NCBI RefSeq assembly: GCF_900096995.1
Contig: NZ_OANT01000004.1
Coordinates: 62,001-126,000, forward strand
DNA: 64,000 nucleotides
Reading direction: 5' to 3'
Source of the DNA: Acinetobacter puyangensis
GTDB taxonomy: Bacteria > Pseudomonadota > Gammaproteobacteria > Pseudomonadales > Moraxellaceae
This document shows, in pieces, positions 44,710 to 54,557 of the stretch (positions are counted from its first letter, which is position 1; each line of letters opens with the position of its first letter). Position numbers and translations under genes: made by a program. The notes beneath the pieces are model-generated. The model was not told the origin of the DNA and did not search any database. It worked only from the letters and a program-made list of their open reading frames with translations.

Positions 44710-45504
44710 ATGAAACCATTAATTCACTTTGCTCATGCCAATGGAATCCCATCTCAAACCTATCAAAAATTATTTGATGCCTTATCAGATGAGTTTGACA
44801 TTATTTATGTCCCGCTGATTGGTACCGATCCGCATTATCCGGTCACTGATCAATGGCAGTTACTGGTTCAGCAGGTCATTGATAGTATTGAAACACAAGC
44901 ACAAGGTCGTCAGGTCATTGCAGTTGGTCATTCATTGGGTTCATTATTAAGTTTTATGGCATCCAATTTACGCCCTGATTTGATTTCGCAAGTGATTATG
45001 CTGGATCCTCCACTGATTATGGGGAAATCCTCTTTTGCCTTTCATGTGGCAAAATTATTTAGTCCAAAACTGGTGGATAAAATGACCCCGGCAGGATTGT
45101 CATCACGACGTCGTGATCATTGGGACAGTCGCGAACAGGCAGCCAGTTTGCTACGTACACGGGGATTTTTTAAAGGGTTTAATCAACAATGTTTTGATGA
45201 TTATATTTGCTACGGCTTAACACAAGATGTACAACAGGGTGGGGTAACACTGACGATTCCCAAAGCTGTTGAGGTGGAAATCTTTAGAAAAAATCCGTCC
45301 TTGTGGTGGCTGCCTCAACCTAAACCGAAAGTTCCTGTGCATTTGGTAGTCGGGCAAGAAAGTTTATTCCTAAAGAAAAAATTTCCACAACAGGCGCAAA
45401 AGAAGCTGGGGATTCCCTATACCGTGGTGCCGGGTGGACATATGTTCCCGCTGGAATATCCATTGCAGACTGTAGAAAAAATTAAAAGTTTAATTCAGGG
45501 CTGA
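44710..45504 (+). CDS. Alpha/beta hydrolase
   Basis: The 264-aa protein has an alpha/beta hydrolase fold with the nucleophile elbow VGHSLGS (Ser75). The oxyanion region is FAHANGIPSQTY at the N-terminus. The final His is probably in VVPGGHMFPLEYP, near residue 242. No signal peptide is visible. The substrate is unknown; esterase or lactonase activity is typical of the family. It lies alone, ending at a hairpin shared with the convergent CoA-transferase gene. Confidence 0.88.
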   Translation: MKPLIHFAHANGIPSQTYQKLFDALSDEFDIIYVPLIGTDPHYPVTDQWQLLVQQVIDSIETQAQGRQVIAVGHSLGSLLSFMASNLRPDLISQVIMLDPPLIMGKSSFAFHVAKLFSPKLVDKMTPAGLSSRRRDHWDSREQAASLLRTRGFFKGFNQQCFDDYICYGLTQDVQQGGVTLTIPKAVEVEIFRKNPSLWWLPQPKPKVPVHLVVGQESLFLKKKFPQQAQKKLGIPYTVVPGGHMFPLEYPLQTVEKIKSLIQG

Positions 45505-45523
45505 ATAATAGATTGCCTTTAAA

Positions 45524-45553
45524 AGACCGTATCAGCCTACACTGATTCGGTCT
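45524..45553. terminator. Terminator between the hydrolase and CoA-transferase genes
   Basis: The stem AGACCG-T-ATCAG / CTGAT-T-CGGTCT with a 6-nt loop has one internal mismatch. It is bordered by AAAA and TTTT-type tracts, better for the minus strand. It lies about 20 nt after the hydrolase stop and 40 nt after the CoA-transferase stop. Confidence 0.7.
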
Positions 45554-45593
45554 ATCTTGCTGCCATTCTCAATCTTCCCGCTATTTAAAAACG

Positions 45594-46823
45594 TCAGGCA
45601 ATTTTGCCATCAATCACACCTTGCTGTTTTAATCGGGCAAGTTCCTCTGCTGATTTAAAGCGCGATAATATCTGTTGGGTATGCTCACCTAATTGAGGAG
45701 GCGCATGATGATATTCCACTGGTGTATCTGATAATTTGATGGGAGAGCCGATGACTTTAAATTGCTGGTTTAAACGATGAGGCAGATCAACCACTAAATC
45801 TCTGGCCTGAATTTGTGGTTCTTGTAAGGCATCGGCGATTGAGTTAATGATGCCTACCGGCACTTTTACTGTATCAATGACATCTACCCAATCCTGTGCA
45901 TTTTTAGTCAGAAAGTAATCTGTAAGTAAAGTAACCAATTCATCACGATATTTCACCCGATCCTGATTACGCAAATATTTTTCGCTTTCAAGAAGTTCTG
46001 GTTTGCCAATGGCAATACATAAATCCCTAAATTGTTTATCATTGCCACAGGCCAGAATAAATTCTTTGTCTTTGGCTTTAAAGGTTTGATAAGGAACAAT
46101 ATTCGGATGATGATTCCCCATGCGCTTGGGTGCAATGCCAGAACTGAGATAATTCATTCCCTGATTGGCCAGCGCAGCAACCTGTACGTCGAGTAGTGAC
46201 AGATCAATATATTGCCCGCGCTGGGTATGTTGTCTGGCAAGTAAGGCAGCCTGAATAGCAATGGTGGCATATAAACCGGTCTGGATATCGACCACGGCTA
46301 CGCCAACCTTCTGGGCACCGCCACCAGGTAAATCATCAGATTCACCCGTAATGCTCATTAATCCGGACATGCCCTGAATGATAAAATCATAGCCGGGCTG
46401 TTCTGCGCGCGGACCTGTTTGACCAAAGCCCGTAATAGAGCAATAAACCAATCCGGGATTGAGCGCCTGAAGAGTTTCATAATCCAGCGCATATTTTTTT
46501 AATGAGCCTGCCTTATAGTTTTCAATCACCACATCTGCCGTTTTCACCATTTCATGAATCAGTGCCTGTCCTTCGGAACTGGTAATATCAATGGCAACCG
46601 AATATTTATTGCGATTTGCACATTGATAATAACCGGATTCCCGTGTGAATTGTCCCTTATCATCTTTCATCCAAGGTGGCCCCCACATACGGGTATCATC
46701 GCCCAGATTTGGGCGTTCAATTTTGATGACTTCTGCACCTAGATCGGCTAAGACTTGCCCACACCATGGGCCGGCTAATACCCGACTTAAATCCAGTACA
46801 CGAATTCCCTGTAATGCACCCAT
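45594..46823 (-). CDS. gcdG: Class III CoA-transferase (CaiB/BaiF), probable glutarate CoA-transferase
   Basis: The 409-aa protein is a family III CoA-transferase. The opening GIRVLDLSRVLAGPWCGQVLADLGAEVIKIERP and the catalytic Asp179 (VAVVDIQTG) are typical. In Pseudomonas, a CaiB/BaiF gene beside gcdH (gcdG) activates glutarate, probably with succinyl-CoA, in lysine catabolism. The nearby gcdH, LysR regulator and MFS carrier make the same role likely here. The start at ATG 46821-46823 has AAGGA 8 nt upstream; a five-codon longer reading is less likely. Substrate assignment is inferred from context. Confidence 0.85.
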   Translation of the reverse strand: MGALQGIRVLDLSRVLAGPWCGQVLADLGAEVIKIERPNLGDDTRMWGPPWMKDDKGQFTRESGYYQCANRNKYSVAIDITSSEGQALIHEMVKTADVVIENYKAGSLKKYALDYETLQALNPGLVYCSITGFGQTGPRAEQPGYDFIIQGMSGLMSITGESDDLPGGGAQKVGVAVVDIQTGLYATIAIQAALLARQHTQRGQYIDLSLLDVQVAALANQGMNYLSSGIAPKRMGNHHPNIVPYQTFKAKDKEFILACGNDKQFRDLCIAIGKPELLESEKYLRNQDRVKYRDELVTLLTDYFLTKNAQDWVDVIDTVKVPVGIINSIADALQEPQIQARDLVVDLPHRLNQQFKVIGSPIKLSDTPVEYHHAPPQLGEHTQQILSRFKSAEELARLKQQGVIDGKIA

Positions 46824-46883
46824 AATATTTTCCTTCAATCAGATTTGCAGGAAGGCAAAGCATGACCTTCCTGACAAGGTGAG

Positions 46884-48206
46884 TTATGAATGTTGTGGAT
46901 CGTATTGACGATCTTTGATAAATAGTCCGGGTAAAACACCGGCAATAAAATAAGCCGCACCCATAACAATAAACGCCATGGTAAAAGTGCCGCCGGAAGC
47001 AAGGAAACCAATGGTTGCCGGTGCAATTGCCGCACCGACACGGCCAATATTATAGGCACCGCCAATGGCTGTACCACGCACATCGGTAGAGAATGATTCC
47101 GCCATATAGGTGGCATTTACGCCATAAGGAATACCGTAAAGAAATCCAAAAGTAATCAGTAAATATAGAATATTGTCAGGCGTATTAAAGAAAATGATGA
47201 TCGGTAAAAAGATGGCACTGGCAATGGTACCAAACACAAATACTGCACGACGATTAAATTTGTCTGCCAGATAGCCTGCAATAATTTTACCCAGAATCAT
47301 CGCAGTGTACGAGCCAACCATATAACTGGTTAGATTTTTAAAGTTCATCTGTACTTCGGTTTCCAGATAACTTGGCATCCAGTTATTAATACCGTAATAA
47401 CCAAATTGCAGGAAAAATGCAGTGGTCATCCACAATAAGAACATTTTACGATGTTTAAAATTGATAAAAATCTGTTTGTAAATACTCTTACTTTTGCGAG
47501 GCCTTTCTTTGACTCTGGTCTTTTCAAGCGCTGGCGTGCCTTGCGCTGCCTTGATCTTGGTGAGTTGCCAGGATTTTGGTTCAGGTACAAACCGTTGTAG
47601 GAAAATATTAATAAAAGCCGGAATAACGGTAATAAAAAATAATACACGCCAGCCATGATCCGGAATAATCGCTCCGGCTAAAAGCGTGGCAACAATATAG
47701 CCCACGGTCTGTCCGGTTTGTAGGGTACCTAAAACCGTGGTGCGATATTTGGTCGGAACGTATTCTGCCATCAGGGTATTACATGCCATATACAGGGCGC
47801 CAATCCCTAATGCGCCAATAAAGCGTAGAGCCATAAACTGCTCAAAACTCTGGGTGAAACCGAGAATACTGGTGGCAATTGAAAAGAAGGTAACCGAACT
47901 GGCAATGGTGCGTACTCGGCCGAACTTATCACATGCCCATCCGCCTAGAATGCCACCAATTCCCATGCCGGCTAATGATGCACTGCCTAGAGCGCCGGCT
48001 TGAAAGGTGGATAAACCGAATTCGGTTTTTAAACTGGTCAGGCTGTACGATAACAGCATGATGTCTACACCATCGACTACCATGGCGAAATAGGCAAATA
48101 AGAATGCCCATTTCCATGTATGTACACCGATTCTCTCGAAAGTGCCGACATTGGCGGGGAGAGAATATTTGCTGATCTCTGCTACTGTTGGAACTTCATT
48201 GTTCAT
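46884..48206 (-). CDS. AAHS-type MFS transporter, probable dicarboxylate uptake
   Basis: The 440-aa protein has 12 membrane helices of the major facilitator superfamily. FAYFAMVVDGVDIMLLSYSL near residue 36 (the acidic DxVDxxxL motif) and GGWACDKFGRVRT after TM2 place it in the aromatic acid:H+ symporter group. Members carry aromatic and related organic acids. It lies between gcdG-like and gcdH genes on the same strand, so glutarate or a related acid is the likely substrate. GAGGT precedes the ATG by 7 nt. The substrate is inferred. Confidence 0.86.
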   Translation of the reverse strand: MNNEVPTVAEISKYSLPANVGTFERIGVHTWKWAFLFAYFAMVVDGVDIMLLSYSLTSLKTEFGLSTFQAGALGSASLAGMGIGGILGGWACDKFGRVRTIASSVTFFSIATSILGFTQSFEQFMALRFIGALGIGALYMACNTLMAEYVPTKYRTTVLGTLQTGQTVGYIVATLLAGAIIPDHGWRVLFFITVIPAFINIFLQRFVPEPKSWQLTKIKAAQGTPALEKTRVKERPRKSKSIYKQIFINFKHRKMFLLWMTTAFFLQFGYYGINNWMPSYLETEVQMNFKNLTSYMVGSYTAMILGKIIAGYLADKFNRRAVFVFGTIASAIFLPIIIFFNTPDNILYLLITFGFLYGIPYGVNATYMAESFSTDVRGTAIGGAYNIGRVGAAIAPATIGFLASGGTFTMAFIVMGAAYFIAGVLPGLFIKDRQYDPQHS

Positions 48207-48374
48207 TTTTTACCTCATTTGTCCTAAATGAGTCATCGCAAATTTTTTCGCCTGAGCATGCTCTGAATATGGTTTTGCCGTTTTACTCAGGAAAGTAAGG
48301 TGAAAATCGCTGTTAAAATAAATTTACGATGATTCCTTGATGTGTATTTACTGTTTTAAAGACATAACGCACTT

Positions 48375-48398
48375 AAAGCGCTCTTGGTAGAGCACTTT
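48375..48398 (-). terminator. Hairpin after gcdH
   Basis: AAAGCGCTC / GAGCACTTT with a 6-nt loop and one mismatch lies about 20-45 nt beyond the gcdH stop on the minus side. The T-tract is short. It may terminate gcdH or only separate it from the MFS gene. Confidence 0.45.
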
Positions 48399-48419
48399 AG
48401 GAATTAAAAAAATAAGAAA

Positions 48420-49643
48420 TTAATTTGCGAAGGCAGCAATGCCGGTTTGTGCACGACCTAAGATCAGAGCGTGTACATCATGTGTACCTTCGTAGGTATT
48501 GACCACTTCAAGATTGACCAGATGACGTGCGACACCAAATTCATCGCTAATACCGTTGCCACCCATCATGTCACGTGCCAGTCGGGCAATATCTAATGCC
48601 TTGCCACAGTTGTTACGTTTGATCAGGGAGGTTCCTTCTACTGCAGCGATTCCTTCATCTTTCATGCGACCAAAACGTAAAGCTGCATGTAAACCCAGAG
48701 CAATTTCTGTTTGCATATCGGCAAGCTTTTTCTGAATCAATTGATTTGCTGCCAAGGGTCGATCAAATTGCTTGCGATCCAGTGTATATTGACGGGCAGT
48801 ATGCCAGCAAAATTCTGCGGCACCCATTGCACCCCAGGCAATGCCATAACGGGCACTGTTTAGACAGGTAAATGGCCCTTTTAAACCACGTACTTCTGGA
48901 AAGGCATTTTCTTCCGGGACAAAAACATTATCCATTACAATCTCACCAGTAATGGAAGCCCGTAATCCGACTTTGCCATGAATCGCCGGAGCAGAAAGCC
49001 CTTGCCAGCCTTTTTCCAGAATAAAGCCGCGAATTTCTCCGACATTACCTTCTGCGGAAACTTCCTTGGCCCATACCACAAATACATCGGCAATGGGACT
49101 GTTGGTAATCCACATTTTGGCCCCGCTCAGACGGTAACCACCATCGACTTTTTTTGCCCGGGTGATCATGCTGCCGGGATCAGAACCATGATCCGGTTCG
49201 GTTAAACCAAAGCAGCCAATATATTCGCCTGTGGCAAGTTTGGGTAAATATTTTTGTTTTTGTTGTTCTGTACCAAACTCATATATAGGGACCATGACCA
49301 GAGAACTTTGTACGCTGGCCATCGAGCGATAACCAGAATCAACCCGTTCAATTTCACGGGCAATCAAACCATAGCTGACATAATTTAATTCTGAACCACC
49401 ATATTGTGCCGGAATGGTCGGACCTAATAATCCCAGTTCACCCATTTCGCGAAAAATACTTGGATCAGTTTTTTCGTGACGGAATTGTTCCAGAACGCGA
49501 GGCAAGAGTTTATCCTGACAATAGCTGTATGCTGTGTCTTTAATCATGCGCTCTTCTTCACTAAGCTGCTGTTCCAGTAAGAATGGATCCTGCCAGTCGA
49601 ATTGAACTTTGTTGCCATGTTTGGGCTGAGTCATTTGATTCAT
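48420..49643 (-). CDS. gcdH: Glutaryl-CoA dehydrogenase
   Basis: GcdH oxidatively decarboxylates glutaryl-CoA to crotonyl-CoA using FAD. The 407-aa acyl-CoA dehydrogenase has [20 protein letters not shown] at the N-terminus, the FAD-binding [16 protein letters not shown] region, and the catalytic Glu385 in [18 protein letters not shown]. These closely match the GcdH branch. GAGGA precedes the ATG. It is divergent from the LysR gene at 49893, the arrangement known for gcdR-gcdH in Pseudomonas. It ends the lysine/glutarate degradation route to acetyl-CoA. Confidence 0.95.
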   Translation of the reverse strand: MNQMTQPKHGNKVQFDWQDPFLLEQQLSEEERMIKDTAYSYCQDKLLPRVLEQFRHEKTDPSIFREMGELGLLGPTIPAQYGGSELNYVSYGLIAREIERVDSGYRSMASVQSSLVMVPIYEFGTEQQKQKYLPKLATGEYIGCFGLTEPDHGSDPGSMITRAKKVDGGYRLSGAKMWITNSPIADVFVVWAKEVSAEGNVGEIRGFILEKGWQGLSAPAIHGKVGLRASITGEIVMDNVFVPEENAFPEVRGLKGPFTCLNSARYGIAWGAMGAAEFCWHTARQYTLDRKQFDRPLAANQLIQKKLADMQTEIALGLHAALRFGRMKDEGIAAVEGTSLIKRNNCGKALDIARLARDMMGGNGISDEFGVARHLVNLEVVNTYEGTHDVHALILGRAQTGIAAFAN

Positions 49644-49892
49644 TGCGTCCTCTGCAAAAAATGATCTTGTATCGTTGTCAGATGATGCTACGAAGATCAG
49701 GACGCACTTTCAAACGATAAATTTGCATGCAGATATACCAATATCTCATATCTGAATTGCGGATCAGTGTTATGAATTGCATTATTTGCTATTAATGGGT
49801 TAAAGATATGGAGATTAACCAGAGAAATCGCTTAGGATAATCGAGAGATATGTGATGATGTCATATCTAGACCAGATAAAAGGAATTTATCG

Positions 49893-50840
49893 ATGCGTCG
49901 CAAAATCCCCTCGCTGCAAAGTTTGCTATGCTTTGAATCGGCTGCAAAACATGCCAGCTATACTTATGCTTCACAGGAGCTTTGTATTACCCAAAGTGCT
50001 GTTTCCAGACAGATTCAACAACTGGAACAGTTTTTACAAGTTGAATTATTTACCCGCACACGGCATGGTGTAGAGCTGACCCCGGCCGGAGAACAATATT
50101 ATAAGAATATCAAAGCGCCATTACTGGCACTGGAACAAAACACACTGGACATGATGTCGCATAAAGGACTGGGTGGAACACTCAAACTCGGCGTTGTACC
50201 GACTTTTGCAACACGATGGTTACTGCCTAAATTACATGGTTTTAATGCTATTTATCCGGAAATCACCATTCATTTGGAAACCAGTACCAAACCTTTTTTG
50301 TTTAATGAAAATATTTTTGATGCGGCAATATATACCGGTACACAACAACAAATTGAGCACTGGCCGGGAACCACCGCCCATCATTTATTAAAAGAAGATG
50401 TCGTGGCAGTTTGCGCGCCTTATTTAATTGATAAGAATTTTCCACAGGCAAAAAAAATCAATGAATACAGCTATGATTTAAGTGCCGATCAACTCATTCA
50501 ATTGCCGCTTTTGCAGCAAACGACTCGCCCTACCATTTGGCAGGAATGGTTTCAAATGCATCATATTATGCATGCTCGGCCTTATGATGGACAGCGGCAT
50601 GAATTGTTCACCATGCTGGCCGTTGCGGCAAGTCATGGCATGGGCATGGCACTTATCCCGCAAATGCTGATTGAAAAAGAACTATTAAAAAAAGAACTGG
50701 TGATCGTTTCTCCTAAAAAATTGGAAGGTCGTCGCTCTTATTATCTGGTTCATTCCAGTCAGAATTCTTCTATCCTGATACAAAAATTTATTGACTGGAT
50801 TCAGACCGAATTAATGTCTTATCAAGCGGCGGCTATTTAA
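49893..50840 (+). CDS. gcdR: LysR-family regulator, GcdR type
   Basis: The 315-aa LysR-type protein has an N-terminal HTH (SLLCFESAAKHASYTYASQELCITQSAVSRQIQQLEQFL in outline) and a substrate-binding domain from about residue 90 (GGTLKLGVVPTFATRWLLPKL). It is divergent from gcdH with a 249-bp control region. That region holds AT-rich partial dyads such as ATATCTCATATCTGAAT near 49748 fitting a LysR T-N11-A site. GcdR in Pseudomonas activates gcdHG with glutarate as effector. The same role is likely here. Confidence 0.85.
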   Translation: MRRKIPSLQSLLCFESAAKHASYTYASQELCITQSAVSRQIQQLEQFLQVELFTRTRHGVELTPAGEQYYKNIKAPLLALEQNTLDMMSHKGLGGTLKLGVVPTFATRWLLPKLHGFNAIYPEITIHLETSTKPFLFNENIFDAAIYTGTQQQIEHWPGTTAHHLLKEDVVAVCAPYLIDKNFPQAKKINEYSYDLSADQLIQLPLLQQTTRPTIWQEWFQMHHIMHARPYDGQRHELFTMLAVAASHGMGMALIPQMLIEKELLKKELVIVSPKKLEGRRSYYLVHSSQNSSILIQKFIDWIQTELMSYQAAAI

Positions 50841-50890
50841 GAAACAATGACATGATTTATACATTTTCAGCATACATAACAGAGGAGATC

Positions 50891-50920
50891 ATGTTTGAAT
50901 ATTTTACCTCGAGCATTTGA
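50891..50920 (+). other. Nine-residue leader ORF ahead of the flavin-reductase gene
   Basis: A strong AGAGGAG site precedes ATG TTT GAA TAT TTT ACC TCG AGC ATT TGA by 4 nt. A second short frame starts directly after at 50921. These might be an upstream leader peptide, or a remnant of a longer reading frame. There is no proof of translation. Confidence 0.25.
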
Positions 50921-50993
50921 ATGATGATCGCATGGCTTGAGCTTCGCAATATCTATTCTTCAAATGAAGCATCCTAGTGTAGCGGAGAAAAGC

Positions 50994-51536
50994 ATGGACC
51001 AATTAGCGCTGACGAGAGCCTTTACTTTATTAGAGTCTGGCCCTCTAATTTTACTTACCACACAGGATGGGCAACAAAGCAATATTATGACTTTAACATG
51101 GAGTATGGTTCTGGATTTTCCTGCATCTTTTGCGATTAGCACAGGCGAATGGAATTATTCTTATGCTGCATTAAGTAAAAATCGGGAATGTACACTTGCC
51201 ATTCCAACGGTTGATTTACTGGATCGCGTGATTGGGGTCGGAACATGTTCCGGGGCAGATACCAATAAATTTGAAAAATTTGGTTTTAGCAAAGAACCAG
51301 CCAAATATATATATGCGCCTTTAATTAAGGAGTGTGTGGCCAATATCGAATGTAAAGTAGTGGATATAATCGAACCTTATCATATTATTGTGCTGGAAGG
51401 ACTGGCTGCCTATTATGACCATTCACGTCCTGAAAAACGCACTTGTCACGCCGTTGGTGATGGCACATTTATTGTTGATGGCGAAAAAATTGATCGTCGG
51501 GAAATGATGAAGTCCAAATTGCCTGATGGATTATAA
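50994..51536 (+). CDS. Flavin-reductase-like FMN-binding protein
   Basis: The 180-aa protein matches the flavin reductase-like domain (FMN-binding split barrel). GPLILLTTQDGQQSNIMTLTWSMVLDFPASFAIST is the typical beginning and NRECTLAIPTVDLLDRVIGVGTCSGADTNKFEKFG follows. I start at ATG 50994 because GGAG lies 7 nt before it; longer readings begin at a TTG or at a poorly supported ATG. It follows the LysR gene by 150 nt. It may reduce flavin or act on a small aromatic or thiolic substrate; the partner is unknown. Confidence 0.82.
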   Translation: MDQLALTRAFTLLESGPLILLTTQDGQQSNIMTLTWSMVLDFPASFAISTGEWNYSYAALSKNRECTLAIPTVDLLDRVIGVGTCSGADTNKFEKFGFSKEPAKYIYAPLIKECVANIECKVVDIIEPYHIIVLEGLAAYYDHSRPEKRTCHAVGDGTFIVDGEKIDRREMMKSKLPDGL

Positions 51537-51686
51537 ATTTCTTATGACGGTATTTTCTATGTACATCACCAAAAAATCTTTAAAAAATTGTATTTTGCCG
51601 GATTCCAAAATCCATAAGATTATCTTACAGTGCTGATATGCAACAGCCAATGTCCGATGTATAAATCAAGGGATTATTAGCCATCT

Positions 51687-52880
51687 ATGTTTAAATCATT
51701 TTTTCCATCCCCCCGTTTGTTTTTTATCAGTGTTCTTGTCTGGATGATTTTTAATTTGATTTTGTGGCATAGCGGTGGTCATGCATGGGGAGAGTATTTA
51801 GGCTTTCCCAAAGGCTATGCAGAGATTGCATCACCTGTGGGTGTAAGCCGATTCTGGACGGCATCTTCCCTGTGGTTTTATCTGTGGTTTTTGCTGGCGA
51901 CAGCACTTTTTGCCGGGTTTTGGCGGTTTTTTTCCGATAACAAATGGCAAAAATGGTCAATCTGGGGTTCTGCCTTTATTCTGTTTAATATTTGGTTTGG
52001 CGTTCAGGTCAGTGTTGCGGTCAATGCTTGGTATGTGCCGTTTTGGGATTTAATCCAGAAGATGCTCTCTGAAGGGGGGGGTAATATTGAAGATTTATAT
52101 CGTGAAACCTTAACCTTTCTCTATATAGCCATGGTTGCGGTGACACTCGCGGTGATCAATTCATTTTTTGTCAGTCATTATATTTTTCGTTGGCGTACCG
52201 CAATGAATGAATATTATACCGAGCACTGGGATCAACTGCGTCATGTCGAAGGGGCATCACAGCGGGTACAGGAAGACACCATGCGCTTTGCCACCATTAT
52301 GGAAGATCTAGGTGTTGAACTGGTCAAAGCTGTGATGATTCTAATTGCTTTCCTGCCAATTTTATTTCAATTGTCCAAGCATGTACCGGAATTACCGATC
52401 TTTGGTGCCGTTGAGCATTCACTGGTCTGGGCAGCGATTGTCTGGGCAGTTTTTGGTACAGTCTTGCTAATGGCGGTCGGGATCAAGTTACCCGGACTGG
52501 AATTTAATAACCAAAAAGTCGAAGCAGCATACCGTAAGGAATTGGTCTATGGTGAAGATCATGAGGAACGTGCCCAGCCTGCCACGTTAAAGCAATTATT
52601 TTCCAGAATCCGTAAAAACTATTTCCGCCTTTATTTTCATTATGCCTATTTTAATTTGGTGGCAACTTGGTATAAACAACTGGATATTCTATACAGTATT
52701 GTGGTGTTATTTCCTGCCATTGCCTCTGGGAAAATGACCTTGGGGCTGATTAACCAGATTGGTGGTGTCTTTGGCAAGGTGCGTGAATCATTTCAATATC
52801 TGATTAGTTCATGGAAAACCATTATTGAATTATTGTCGATTTATAAACGTTTAAAAGCTTTTGAGTCAATTTTAAAATAA
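51687..52880 (+). CDS. sbmA: SbmA/BacA-family peptide transporter
   Basis: The 397-aa inner-membrane protein has about eight hydrophobic segments. The opening [32 protein letters not shown] is close to Sbm[42 protein letters not shown] (about 185-225) is the characteristic membrane helix pair with [11 protein letters not shown]. SbmA is a proton-driven importer of antimicrobial peptides and other peptide-like compounds (microcins B17 and J25, bleomycin). It lacks an ATPase domain, unlike BclA. Loss would be expected to raise resistance to those peptides. It is monocistronic as far as I can see. Confidence 0.92.
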   Translation: MFKSFFPSPRLFFISVLVWMIFNLILWHSGGHAWGEYLGFPKGYAEIASPVGVSRFWTASSLWFYLWFLLATALFAGFWRFFSDNKWQKWSIWGSAFILFNIWFGVQVSVAVNAWYVPFWDLIQKMLSEGGGNIEDLYRETLTFLYIAMVAVTLAVINSFFVSHYIFRWRTAMNEYYTEHWDQLRHVEGASQRVQEDTMRFATIMEDLGVELVKAVMILIAFLPILFQLSKHVPELPIFGAVEHSLVWAAIVWAVFGTVLLMAVGIKLPGLEFNNQKVEAAYRKELVYGEDHEERAQPATLKQLFSRIRKNYFRLYFHYAYFNLVATWYKQLDILYSIVVLFPAIASGKMTLGLINQIGGVFGKVRESFQYLISSWKTIIELLSIYKRLKAFESILK

Positions 52881-52940
52881 TATAGGCAATCGGTCGGCCG
52901 TTCATCATACGATTTAAGCATAGTGAATGGCGGACCAAGC

Positions 52941-53714
52941 CTAATGAGTATAATGATAAAAATTTAAAATTGTTCTGACTAGTGCTTGTTGTTGATTTGT
53001 TTGTTCTGGATTCAAAATCACCTGAATATTCCTGAAATTAAAATCGCCATCATCCTGATATTTGGCAACACCGTGGGTTTTATATGGAAGTCCAGGAATT
53101 TGATAGCTAAAAAATGCTACATTTTTTGTCGGATAAACCACAGTTAATAATTTATTGCGATCCTGATAGCCACCATATTCATATTCCACACTCTGTTTTA
53201 ATAATTTGGGAAAAAATAAAGTGGCTGGACGCATACCACAACCGACACAAAATGCTGAGTCTGACAGTTCAATGGCCTGTTGATGATCCGGGCTCATGAT
53301 GAGGGCATAGCCAGTACCATTTGCGCCTGCATTGGACTGAATCTCCTGCCAGTGACGTGGTACCAGCGTTAGACCAATACTTGGTAAGGCAAGTAATTTA
53401 AGCTGTTTGGCCTGACTGGCATCAAGTTTAAATTTAAAGTCGCAAGTTTGAGTGGTACATTTGTGAAAATCCCTAATCAGCCTTTCTCCATCACCATCAG
53501 CAGGATTTTCCGCCGTTACACCATAAAAAGGCACTGTAACATGATTCTGAAATTTTGCTTCACCAAGATAGTAAAGTTGATTATTGGCTTTTCGTTCCGC
53601 TGATGAATTATAAAATGTAGGGAAGCTCGGTTTAAAGGTTTCAACGTCGGCATGGCTAGGCTGAATCGTAGCCAATAATCCAAATAATAGCGGTAGATAT
53701 AATTTTGATGTCAT
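52941..53714 (-). CDS. Exported hypothetical protein, 257 aa
   Basis: I do not recognise this protein. It has a signal peptide (residues 1-22, ending QPSHA, cleavage after SHA). The mature part is rich in beta-strand-like stretches. Two cysteines near CTTQTCDF and two in CVGCGMR may form disulfides. It is probably periplasmic or outer-membrane associated. It converges with the SbmA gene and has no operon partner. Confidence 0.6.
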   Translation of the reverse strand: MTSKLYLPLLFGLLATIQPSHADVETFKPSFPTFYNSSAERKANNQLYYLGEAKFQNHVTVPFYGVTAENPADGDGERLIRDFHKCTTQTCDFKFKLDASQAKQLKLLALPSIGLTLVPRHWQEIQSNAGANGTGYALIMSPDHQQAIELSDSAFCVGCGMRPATLFFPKLLKQSVEYEYGGYQDRNKLLTVVYPTKNVAFFSYQIPGLPYKTHGVAKYQDDGDFNFRNIQVILNPEQTNQQQALVRTILNFYHYTH

Positions 53715-53971
53715 ACTTTTCTAAAAATTAAATTGATGATTTTAAAATCTAGCAGAATTTAAGCGGTAAATGTGATGAAAATTTTTAACATGGCTCGGTT
53801 TTAGCAGGGCGTATTTTTAAAAAATTGCCCACTATTTTTAGAACAGATTACTTTGTTGTAGCACTGATTTTGTGGATGGCATTTTTGGGATACTCAGGCG
53901 ATACAGTTGTAAGTGGTGAAATGTGGAAGGCTGTGATACAAAGGGATAGAATTTTTATTAGAGTCAGCGCT

Positions 53972-54484
53972 ATGTTAGGTCATGTTTATGGCATTGTTCG
54001 TCGCCAATGTTCTCATTTAAGTCGTTCTTTTTGTTTGGCTGTTGCTGTGTTGGGGACGTCACAAGTTGCCATGGCAAGTCCGTCGGTCGATCAATTGAGT
54101 GATTGTCTGGTGAAAGCGACCACAGCAAGCGATAAAACTGCGGTATTACAATGGACCTTTGTGGCGTTGTCTGCACATCCCGATCTTGCAGCATTTAGCA
54201 ATGTCACTGCCGAGCAAAAAAATCAGCTTGATCAAAAGTTGGCACAGGTCTTACAACGTGTGATTGTCGAGCAGTGTGCAGCACAAACCAAAGCCGTGAT
54301 CCAAAGCGATGGCGTACAGGCAGTGGCAGAGAGCTTTCAGGAATTGGGTCGTCAAGCTGGTGAGGATATTCTTAAAGATCCGGCCGTGCGCCAACAGTTA
54401 CAGGGCACTTTGCGCTATATTGATTTGAATAAGCTGGTAATGACTTTTTTAACGCCGGATATTTTTGGCAAGTTGGGGTTGTAG
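53972..54484 (+). CDS. Exported hypothetical protein, about 170 aa
   Basis: I do not recognise this protein. I choose ATG 53972, which gives 170 aa with a Sec signal peptide ending AMA-SPS (cleavage near residue 36); the frame opens at 53825, giving a longer but less plausible N-terminus. The mature part is helical and rich in Gln, Ala and Val (NQLDQKLAQVLQRVIVEQCAAQTKAVIQSDGVQAVAESFQELGRQ) with a TFLTPDIFG end. The function is unknown. The ribosome-binding site is weak, so the start is uncertain. Confidence 0.6.
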   Translation: MLGHVYGIVRRQCSHLSRSFCLAVAVLGTSQVAMASPSVDQLSDCLVKATTASDKTAVLQWTFVALSAHPDLAAFSNVTAEQKNQLDQKLAQVLQRVIVEQCAAQTKAVIQSDGVQAVAESFQELGRQAGEDILKDPAVRQQLQGTLRYIDLNKLVMTFLTPDIFGKLGL

Positions 54485-54507
54485 AAAGATTTTTTTTAAA
54501 TCTTTCT
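54483..54507. terminator. A/T-rich hairpin after the exported protein gene
   Basis: AGAAAGATTT / AAATCTTTCT with a T5 loop makes a 10-bp stem. It lies at the end of the plus-strand gene and before the convergent GNAT pseudogene. Without a T-tail after it, it is a moderate candidate. Confidence 0.5.
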
Positions 54508-54557
54508 ATTAAAGCTGGGTATGGATTTTTAAATTTTGTCTTTATGTCGTGCTAGAT

